From Bicyclus anynana (lineage: Eukaryota; Arthropoda; Insecta; Lepidoptera; Nymphalidae): a stretch of DNA of 64,000 bases. The stretch covers positions 4,841,001 to 4,905,000 of the forward strand of contig NC_069100.1 of assembly GCF_947172395.1 (NCBI RefSeq), in the 5' to 3' direction. A program made the translations under genes and the position numbers. Shown here piece after piece: positions 39,301 through 51,300 of the stretch; within the stretch, counting starts at the first letter, position 1, and every line of letters starts with the position of its first letter. Below the pieces are notes generated by a model. The model was not told where the DNA came from. It saw only the letters and a program-made list of their open reading frames with translations, and made no database searches.

Positions 39301-42300
39301 GTTACAGTTTGATTTGTTAATTAACTTGTCCTGACAAATATTGTGAATCATGTAAACTTTGTTCGACATTGGTTTTCTTATTTTTGTAATCCACTTCTCA
39401 GTCTGCTAAAATTTGATAATCTTCTATAGGCTGTAGAAGAACCAGTGAAGAAAACGCCCGAAGAAAAGTTCAGGAAAGTTCTGATCCAAACCATAGTCAA
39501 TTGGGCTGAAGAGTCACAGATCGAAACGCCGAAGCTTGTAAGGGAAATGTTTAGGTAAGCATGAAACACATGCGTTCACCTAACGTAATAATTGTATTGA
39601 TTTTGGATACACAAACTTGAAAAAAAAAACTTGGAGTGTTTTGATTTAAATCAACGCTTGGCAATGTGACTTCAAAGCTCAAGTACTCGGCCACACCTGT
39701 AGGCTGAAGCACTTCAATATTAACTCCTTCTTTGATCAGATAAAAAGTGGTAGTTTGATTCGTTGACAAATCCAAGCTTACTAATAAGTTGCTGACTTTA
39801 AAGCAACTAAGAGACATCCGTTCTATGTGTATGTTCCATGATCTCCATAATAGTTAGCCAAAAATATTTTTGTGACTTGATTTTATCCACAATGGACTAA
39901 GGTGTAGCACAGGCTGATTTGCCCATTGTTCATCATCATAATTCAGAAAGATTCATTATATTATAGGCCAGCTCGTATGGCGTAAAGTATAAAAAGTCCG
40001 TGCACACTGTACATATAAAAAATAAAGATTTTTTTTATTCTAGTCTCCTAGTTCGCCAATATGATGCAGTGGGTGAACTAATTCGAGCTTTAGAGAAGAC
40101 TTACGTCATCAACGCGAAGACCAAGCAGGATGTGGCTGAGATGTGGGTGGGGCTCAGTCAGATCCGAGCCTTGCTGCCGGTGCAGATGAGCCAGGAGGAG
40201 GAGGAGCTCATGAGAAAGCGGTTATGGTAAGATACGGTATTAACATATAGAGGGTGCTTGGACCTTAGATCCTGATGCTTAGTTTGCGATGTGGGTTATC
40301 ATGTGTGAACAGATTTTTATAATTTTGGATCAGATGTTAATAACAATGACCAGGACCGACGATTTAACGTACTCTACGAGACATGGGAATGTTACACTAC
40401 CAACATACCAAGTAGGAACTGTTACTGACTGTTACTGAATTAATAGTAATTAGTGTTTCATAAGATCTCAAATGATCTGAAACCACATAAGCACTGGGTT
40501 CTCATATAATATATATATTTACCATTCTCTTTCTTTATCTTACAATTGTCTTTATTTAACTTATAATTTTGGGCAGTCCACGAATATCATCATCTCTATC
40601 AAAAATTTAAATACGCTTTTGGATAACTCAAACATTTTTTTCCAAGCACAATATTTAATTTATCTATTTCTTAATTTCAGGAAACTTGTGAACAACCATA
40701 CGTTCTTCCAGCATCCAGATTTAATAAGGTAATATGTTATTATGAAAATTAGCTTCAGTGGCTAACTATAACACAAAAATAATCCTTAGCTACGTAGCCT
40801 TGCGCTGACTTCAAATATGCCTAATAATATATAAGCTAATGTACCGATCTAGTGTTATGTGGGAAATCATAGCATATTTAGATAAGATAGCATCATTTCG
40901 TAGGGCATAACATTCTGTAACGATGTATTTATAAGTAGACAGTGTGAGTTACGAATTCATCTTATATCTCTCTTTATTTATAGTACCAAACCGAGCAAGA
41001 TAGATACGAATTTACGACTCACTCTGTTGCGTTAATATCTCTACTGAACACAGCACTGCTAATTATCAGTAGAATTAAGCATGGCGTTAGTATTTCCTAT
41101 TAAAACTTCGCCATAGAATCCTACTACTACTAAAACAACATATTTGTACAGAGTGCTACGCGTACACGAGAATGTAATGGCGGTGATGATGAACACGCTG
41201 GGCAGACGCGCGCAGGCGCAGTCCGATGCGCCCACCGCTGCGCAGCCAACGCCTGAGGATAAGGAGAAGGTAACAAACGTTGGACGTTGGAATTTCAAAG
41301 CGTTGGAATGGCAATCCTGCCCTGTATTCTCATGCAGTGTTAGTCGACGCCTTTCTTGGTAGAATTAGGAGAATAAACATGTCTCAGGGAGCCGCTGATT
41401 ACATGCATAGTGGTCTCAAAAAAAAAGTAATTAGTTCTATGTCCAGTGGATGTTCATGGCATTTTACGAATATGATGGTGAGCAATATCATAATTTCAAT
41501 ATCAATATTAGCCGATTTTCGTCCACTGCTGGACATCTTGCATGCACTTCCAAACAAAAAGATGTCGAGCCGCCAGTATCCAGCGGCTCCCTGCAACCCG
41601 CTTTATGTCCTCAGACCTTAAACCACCTAGTAGGGGGTCTTCAACACTAATACTCGTATATATAGCGGACACTAATGTGGAGCTCTACTTGCGTTGACAC
41701 ATTCGCTCCGTGTTATATCAGGGAGACAGTATCAAGGCTGGGAACCCAGCAGAAAAGGCTGAAACCTGTAAGGGGCACAAGTATTCCTCTATGACTTAGA
41801 GTTACATATTTGTTCCTTTTACAGTAGATACTTGGACCATGGAATTGCAATGCCTAAAAAAAATTCCGAATGACAGAAGGGCAGTACTCTTGTCACCATT
41901 CATCTCAGTACAATAGTACTTAGACTGTTTTTAAGTACATAATGTGTTTTTTATTTTTTTATTTTTTATTCTTTACAAGTTAGCCCTTGACTACAATCTC
42001 ACCTGATGGTAAGTGATGATGCAGTCTAAGATGAAAGCGGGCTAACTTGTTAGGAGGAGGATGAAAATCCACACCCCTTTCGGTTTCTACACGGCATCGT
42101 ACCGGAACGCTAAATCGCTTGGCGTTACGTCTTTGCCGGTAGGGTGGTAACTAGCCACGGCCGAAGCCTCCCACCAGCCAGACCTGGACAAATTAAGAAA
42201 TCTCAATCTGCCCAGCCGGGGTTCGAACCCAGGACCTCCGTCTTGTAAATCCACCGCGCATACCACTGCGCCACGGAGGCCGTCAAAATTGTGATGTTGA

Positions 42301-45300
42301 TTATAAAATAATCGAAATCCGTTTTTAAATAATTCTAAATGCTTTTTAAAATTTTTGATAGCTATAGTTGATAAAATATTTCACAGGACACTTCTCACGA
42401 AATGGTGGTAGCGTGTTGTCGCTTCCTCTGCTATTTCTGCCGCACTGGGCGACAGAACCAGAAGGCCATGTTCGATCACTTTGACTTCCTTCTGGAGAAC
42501 TCCAACATCCTTCTATCTCGGCCTTCTTTGAGAGGTTCCACTCCACTGGACGTGGCTTATTCCAGTTTGATGGAGAACACTGAACTTGCTTTGGCTTTAA
42601 GGTGGGATATATTTTATTTATATCAGGACGATAGCTCACATTACGAGAGAAATTGATTGTGACGGAAATGTTGAATGGCATGATCACAATCCTTAATCTA
42701 AAAAGAGTTTTGGTTAATATCGTCTCTATTTTTTTTAATTTCGTTTTGGTTAATATCGTCTCTATTTAGTTTGTATGTTTTTTGCGGAAATTAGCAAAAT
42801 TGTTTACAGTTGTTCATAATCATTATGGATACCGGCTAAGTTACGTCGCTGTATTTTTTTTTTTATTTTAATAGAAATTGTCTTGAAATTTTCAGAGAGC
42901 ACTATCTGGAAAAGATAGCGGTGTACCTATCTCGTTGTGGCCTGCAGAGCAACTCGGAGCTGATAGAGAAGGGCTACCCTGACCTCGGCTGGGACCCAGT
43001 GGAGGGAGAGCGTTATCTCGACTTCTTGCGATTTTGTGTCTGGGTGAGTAACTCCTTGTGTTGTCTTTGTACAAAACCATTTTCAGTTACCAATTGATAA
43101 TGTGTGTGGATATTTAATAGATATTCACATAAATTTTTCGCACAGAAGATACTAAACCAGTCAAAGTTTGTTGCGGTGGCAAAATTATTTAGGACGTCAT
43201 TTTGAATATCTTTGATAAATTTTAATGTCATAATTACAACCGAGACCAAAAAATACCTCGCCATGTTGCAGAATAAAAAGCCACTATTTCTTCCATTGGC
43301 ATATTAAGCAGATACCTAAAAATATTTCTGGCGTCCCCAATCCAGCTTTTATCTATTTCTGGTCAGACTATACCCTAAAACACCTTAATGAATGAAAAAT
43401 CAGTTGATAATGTTTTTTTCGATTTTAGGTGAACGGGGAAAGCGTAGAAGAGAACGCCAATCTAGTGATCCGTCTCCTCATCAGAAGACCCGAATGCTTA
43501 GGCCCAGCGCTGCGCGGTGAAGGCGAAGGTTTACTGAAGGCCATTGTTGACGCCAACAAGATGAGCGAGAGGATCGCCGACCGCCGCAAGCTGAGAGACG
43601 AGGACGGCGATATGAATGTAAGTTAGTTGTAACTAAACTGTCACTAGGGATATACAATTGTACAATCACCAAGCATATTTCTGATGTGTGTGAATGTGTA
43701 ATAAAAGACACATAAGTCTTAACGCCTAGAACATGACACCGTCCCAGCCCCAAGGACTCAGCCCCAAAAAGGCTGTAAGAACATGACCGAGCAAGAACTT
43801 AGAATAAAGAGGTTGGTCAAAGGTCTACACTTGCAAGAGCGTGCTTCTGAACAAGCGCGCGACAGAATTCCGTTCAAACGTTCGTTGCGACGACGTCATG
43901 GGTCATTTGGTCTTGCCGCTATTTTGGATTTTTGGTGTACGTATTTAGGTACTTGGTATTTGGTACACTTACGCCCGAAATTAATAATTAATCCTAATCC
44001 GTTTTTTCCTATCTAAGATTGATATATCAATCCATTTCTTACATAAAGCATGCCATGCTAATCAATCTATATTTGGGAGGAGGGATCACAGATTAGAGAT
44101 AGGCCTCTATGTGAAAATGACAATTTTTTACGTGTCAATAATCTATACGTCCATTTTGACATTTACTTCGATCGCTGTAAACAATCCTAGATTGCAATCC
44201 GTGAAATTGCTCAGATCGATACAAGTTACTTAACATAAAAGTTTTTAAAATAAATATAATATGGCCATGATACTATTTAGTGATAGTGATAATATGATTT
44301 AGAGGCACTAGCTATGTTATCGGATACTGATAGCGAATCTGAAACAGAACAGCGTGGTGTTTCCCGATCCTTCAAAAGGGAATATGATATGAATTATATA
44401 TATGAACTAGCGGACGCCCGCGACTTCGTCCGCGTAAAAATCGATGTCAACTTTCAACCCCTATTTCACATCCTTCTATTTATATTTTTGCAACTTTATA
44501 ACGTATACCTAATAAATAGTCCACTTATCATTTTACATTTACAAATGTACCTAGAAAAATTAAGGATTTTTCGTACAAACTTTCTACACCTACTTCATCC
44601 ATTTCTGATTTTGTTTTCGCGACAAAAAGTATCCTATTATCCTTCTACGTATTATGGTCTCAAATCGTCTTAAGTATCATTTGAATTCATTCCGTAGTTT
44701 CAGCGTGATGCCCGGTCAAAAAAAGGCAAACAGACAGACAAAAAATAGAAAATAGGCTTCAGTATCGATCTCCTACCTCTACCCTACTCCTACCCTACCC
44801 GTACCCTAACTGTATCCTACCCCCACCCTACCCGTACCCTACTTTACCCGTAATTTTCCCTTTCTCTCCCCCTAGGATAGAGGTAGGATCTACCCCTACC
44901 CTACCCCTAACCTAGGCATACACTCCCCTACCCTGCCCTACCCCTACCCTACCTTTACCCCTACCCTACCCTTACACAACCCCTACCCTACCTGTACCCT
45001 ACCCTACCCTACCCTATACCTTCCCTACCTTACCCCTACCCTTAGCAAAATCGGTCCAACCCTATGAGCGTGGTGCGATGACAAAGGAAAATAGAGACTT
45101 CTATGCTAAAATTATAATCTTTGGATCTACTGGACCGATTTGAAAGATTGTTTTACCAATAGAAAGCTACGTTATTTGCGAGTGTCATACGCTATGTTTG
45201 ATTCCCATATTCACACAGGAACGGGAACTACGTAATTAAAAGCGCGGGGCGTCATGTAGCGGAATTTCTGCGTCTTTTAGAAATTTTGTATTATCTCCGA

Positions 45301-48300
45301 AACTATTTAACTAATTAACATACTATAAAGGGCAAATCTTATCTCCATAATATCCTTGTGATTATTAAATAATTTATTTTGATAAGGATTTAAGTTAAGT
45401 AGCATAAATAATGACGCAAACCTAAGTATATAAAATTTATAATTTTTAAAACACAAAAGGTACTATATCTGCTAATATATAGAAGATAGATATATGGTGT
45501 CGCGGACTTTTTTGTAGAACTTTTAAAGATACATAAAGCCTCCGTACATTAATTTCAATTTTACACAATGGTTAAGGCAGCGCATGCGAATAAGTCTGCT
45601 TAAGAGGATTTTCGGTCCGACCTGTATGACAAAAACTGTGTTAACTCGGCGAATATATATCATACTAATATAAAATATAGCCTATAGCACTCCCCGATAA
45701 TGTAGCACTCTACTGGTGAAAGAATTTTTGAAATCGGACCAGTAGTTCCGAAGATTACCCCATTTAAAAAATGTGACAAACTTACAAACTTACAAACTTT
45801 ACCTCTTTATAATATTAGTATAGATTATATGCAGAGTCTGGAAGCAATGCCTTTTTGCGTCTTTCATCTATTATTGTAAAACATAAAACAGTTTACAATG
45901 TATTCACAGTTCAGTCACCCGCTGCCAGAGTCTGACGATGACGAAGACTACATCGACACGGGCGCCGCGATACTGAACTTCTACTGCACGCTCGTCGACT
46001 TGCTGGGCAGATGCGCGCCCGACGCCGGCGTTATAGCTCTGGTGAATCTCTCTTCATACTTGAAGATAGAATAGAATAGTTTCATTTGTCAGCATGCGTT
46101 ATACACAATATAATATAGTACATAACATAAAGATCAAAGATACTAAATTACTAAAATTATACGAAATGTATGATCGTTGATAAAAGGTATCCTCGGCATG
46201 ATGCCATAACAAAATGTGACGCTAATTTGCAGGTAAAACTTTAGATGTGTTTACGATTAAAGTTGCGTTTGGAACCCTTGATGCCTTGGTACCGTTTCTG
46301 AAATGTTTTGTAGACTCGAATTAAAGTGAAGAAGCAGACACTTGCACACAAAATAAAAAAAAATAAAAAAATAATATTAATTTTGGGTAAATTCCACAAA
46401 TGTACATGTGGAATTTACCCAAAATTAATATTATTTTTTTACCCTGAGGATTCATGACGAAACTCTATTAGAAATTTACATTTCTTACACTTTGTTTGTA
46501 TATCGCCTATTCTAGTTAGAATCCACGTCTTTGGAGACAGTCGGCTCAGGCCGAGGCAGGCTCAGGCTGTGTTGGAAAGTCCCTACAAAATTTATAAATG
46601 TCCTGCAGTGGGTGCCCATCGGCTGATGTGATTAAGAACCTTAATCTTAGATATTTGAGCCCTTAATATTATTCATTCGTGTCAATCATGCTAGCTACAT
46701 CAATTTCAGGGAAAGAACGAGTCTCTGCGAGCGAGAGCCATTCTTCGCTCCTTGGTTCCACTGGAAGACCTGCAAGGTGTTCTCAGTTTGCGGTTCACAT
46801 TGAACAACCCGGCCGCGGGCGAAGAGAGACCCAAATCTGGTATTGAAATTTATTGTATTCTCCAAAATTCTTTAGAAAACACACAGGATTGGGCTTTGAC
46901 AACATACATCTACATAATAAGTTTTTGGTACTAATGTTTCTGTGTGCGTAGACTAAAGTTAGGTCATCAAAAATGAGTTGTTAATTTTATTATTAAAGTA
47001 AAGTTAGTTGAAAATGTTTAAAGAATATCGGAGGGATTAAAATCTAGACAGAATCTAACCAGAATAATGATAAATTTGCAAGTGAAAGGACACGAGAAGA
47101 GAAAGGCCAAAGAGAAATGGTTGGAGTTTGAAAGGGGACATGTATGTGTAAAGATGTAGATTAGATTGATATATTTTGCCGACTCCACTTAAATTAGATT
47201 AAGAAAAGGAGATTTCTAAGGAGTTTGCTTACAACTGTTGTATTTTGATAGATATGCCATCTGGATTAATTCCCGGCCATAAGCAGAGCGTCGGATTATT
47301 CTTGGAGCGAGTCTACGGAATCGAAACACAAGAACTCTTCTATAGATTGCTCGAGGAAGCTTTCTTACCGGATCTCAGAGCTGCCACTATGTTGGATAGA
47401 GTAAGTTATGAATAAGCTAAGAATAATAAAACAAAGCTTTAAACTATTGAAAGAAAGTATTGAATATTGATAGCCTTTCTTCTCACTCTTTTAAAGCCTG
47501 GCAAATTTAAAAGAAACTATACTTTTTTCCAAAATATGAATTTAATTAGCCGACGCCCACGACTTCGGGGATAAAAAGTTGTCTATGTGTTAATCCAGGC
47601 TATAATGTTAATACCAAATTTCAGCTAATTCGGTTCTGTAGTTGAGGCGTGAAAGAGTAACAAACATTCATATCATCAAAATCATCAGTTTAAATATCAT
47701 TAAAATCGCTAATTTCGGGAAACCATGGATTTTTCGGGATAAAAAGTAGCCTATGTGATAATCCAGAGAAAAATCTATTTCCATTCCAAATTTCAGCTAA
47801 GTCGCTTCAGTAGTAGCGGCGTTATAGAGTAGCAGACATCCAAACATCGCGTTTATAATATTAGTAGGAAGTAGGATAGGATTGATAGCCTTTCCCTTTA
47901 TTCTTGTAGAGCCTGACAAATTGTAAAAAATCTATACCCTTTTCCAAAATATGGATTAAATTTTTTGGATAGACGTCATTAACAATGCCTCACTGCAATA
48001 AAATATATAAAAATTCTAAATGTTAGTGAACTATTTTTTTAACTTTTACGTTTTATAATATAAAGTAGCAAAAAAAGTGATTAAACATTTCCCCCTCAAG
48101 AACGATGGTTGCGAGTCCGACATGGCGCTGTCCATGAACCGCTACATCGGCAATTCGATCCTGCCGTTGCTCATCAAGCACGCCAACTTCTACAACGAGG
48201 CAGAGAACTACAGCAGTCTGCTGGACGCCACGCTGCATACTGTTTACAGGTACGGTTTAATCTAAGATGGAATCGGGTTAACTTTTTAGGACGAAGATGA

Positions 48301-51300
48301 AATCCACATCCCTTTCTGTTTCTACACGACGTCGTACCGGAAAGCTCAATCGTTTGGCGGTACGTCCTTGTAGCTAGGGTGGTAACTAGCCACGGCCATA
48401 GCCTCCCACTAGCCAGACCTGGACCAATTAAGAAAACTTCAATCGGTCCAGCCGGGGATCGAAGCCAGGAACTCGGTCTTGTAAGTCCATTGCGCATACC
48501 ACTGCACCACGGAGGCCGTCAAAATTATGGTGATTATTTTCTTCGGGAGAACACAAGAAAACAAGTCCTTGGATGCCATATACTTAACGTCATGGCAACT
48601 CTTCTTTTATTTATTATGTATAGGCAAACGCTTAGCTGCATTCACGCCTTTGATGCAGTCTATAGTGGACGCGCTTGTTTAGAAGATGCCGATTCACTTT
48701 TGACTTGAAGATATTGAAGGTGGTTGGGGAAAACGGACGCTTGAAGAGCATTTCACAACTTTGTAGTGCGTGTAAGGAAAAAGGATTTAAACCGCTTAGT
48801 AGGCGGCCGTCGAATATAGTTGCCTAAAGTTCCTGTGGTAGAACGGCGAAGGTAGCACAAGATCAAACATTTCCTGAGTTCCTTCTCTAGATTCTCGAAC
48901 CCCCTAACCTTTACCGGAATTTTTAAAACTTGGGCTCCTGCAAGAGGCCTGACCTTGTAGTTGCCTGAGAATGAGGAACATTCCAACAACGCGTCTAAAG
49001 TGATATTTAAAGTAAAGCAATCAATATTATCTACTTAACCTTAAAGGGTTAAGTAGATAATATTGATTGCTTTACTTTACTTTACGCCTTGACTGGCGGA
49101 AGTCAACAAACATTTGCTGGTGACCCGCCCTCGAGTCACAGTTCGTCCTGCAGTTGACGAGTTAATACATTATTGGTTCGTCCCTCAGGTTGTCCAAAAA
49201 CCGCATGTTGACCAAGGGTCAGCGCGAGGCAGTGTCTGACTTCCTGGTGGCGCTCACGGCTGCCATGCAACCCTCTATGCTGCTCAAACTGCTGCGTAAA
49301 CTCACTGTGGACGTGTCACGTCTGTCGGAGTACACCACTGTTGCACTGAGGGTATGTTTGTCAAATATTTTGGTGTCATAGTATGTGCTAACATTCGAGT
49401 CCGCCCTGACATTGCAACATGCTGCACTGCGCAGATATTATAACCCCGTGGTTTTGTATACTGCACTGCCTCCTGTTTAGAACGGACTCGAAGTTACGAC
49501 GAATACTATGCCGTAAACCTGTTATCATGATCGCTGCGTAACACAAAACATTCATATAGGACAAAGGGCGATTGTAAAGACGACGCGCGTGTTTGAAGTC
49601 GTACCATACACAACGTGTTAGTGACCTGATTATTTTTTACGCGCATACCATGTAGCCAAATGAGACCAGAATTCATTTTATAGTAATACATGATAAACAA
49701 ACAGATTGATCTGATGTTACGTGGAAAACTATCGCCTATAAACAAACCGACTATTCGTTGGGCACACAAGGAATATGACCTTCAAAATGCAGCCATGTCC
49801 ATCAGCCTGCAGTATGAAACCAAATTTATTTCCAGCCTTTCGTTTCAGGCTCAGTTTCAGGTACAGTAGAGATGTGTTTTTGTACATCGCAACCATGCGC
49901 TTCGTGTTCATAGCAGACTATCTCTTTGGTGTGATTAATAATGGCTTTCCTTCCCAGTTGCTGACCTTACATTACGAGCGCTGCGCGAAGTACTACGGCA
50001 GCACGGGCGGGCAGGGCGTGTACGGCGCGTCCTCCGACGAGGAGAAGCGCCTCACCATGATGCTGTTCTCCAACATCTTCGACTCGCTCAGCAAGATGGA
50101 CTACGAGCCCGAGCTGTTCGGGAAAGCGCTGCCTTGTCTTATTGCTATTGGTCAGTATTTGCATATTTGTGGAGGTCGCTAGATGGATTATAAATAACTT
50201 TTGACGCCTTAAAACCCGTGTTGGTCTTTTTGTTGGCAGCAAAACAAATCTACTCTCGAAAATACAAAGTACAACAATTTCTAAATGAATGTTTTCGAGA
50301 CCATCCAAAAAAATGTCAATGACAATTAAAACAAAAATTATGGATTAAATCCTTTAATCTATAAACCGTCCATTTAATAATGCAAATGTTTGCTTTCAGG
50401 TTGTGCGTTACCTCCAGACTATTCGTTATCTAAGAACTATGATGATGAATTCTATGGAAAAGAAAATACTCAGACTACAGGTACAATATGTCTTATATTT
50501 TAGTTTAATTTTTAACGAATTGTGTGCTTTCCTACATAATTGACATCATACAACTTATTGTAAATCAAGCTATGGTAGGAGCACATATTTGTGAGGTGTA
50601 AAGCCAATTGATCAAGCTAAATTTTTGCAGGCAGCTTAGAAGAACCTTATTTTAGTGGTACATTTTGTCTGTCTTTTAGATATTTAGTTGTTTTTCTGTA
50701 TAATCCTGGCACTTGCTATTGGCATATTAAATTGTGTCACTATTTCGTGGTAACATTTTTAGAGCACGTATCTATTTTATAAAGCTGAAGAGCTTGTTTG
50801 ATTCTTTCAGTGTTAGATAGCTAATTTATCGAGGAAGGCTATATATTTTCCCCGTATTCTTACGGAACGGAAACCATGCGGGTGAAACCGCGCGGCGTCA
50901 ACTAGTCAAGTATATACCGATGGTTATATTACTTACCCTCAACTTCCAGGCGCAGACAACCCCCAGTACGACCCTCAGCCCATCAACACGTCGTCAGTAG
51001 CTTTGAACAACGACCTCAACACCATCGTTCAGAAGTTCTCCGAGCATTATCACGACGCTTGGGCTTCGAGGTACTGTTCGCGCGGCGAGAGTTTGGCTTT
51101 GACCGTTATTGCGCAGAAATCAGAAATTGGGTATCAACGGGCATTAGCGGGGTGCGGGGCGGGTGCGCGGTGCTCTGATTGGCGCTCCAGTCGTTACCTG
51201 CCTCTCGCACCGAAACGACGTACCGCGCACTCCTGTTGTACAATCACGTTCACAAATGAATTGCTATTTTCGTTAATTGTTGTCGATTGTTATTATTTGT

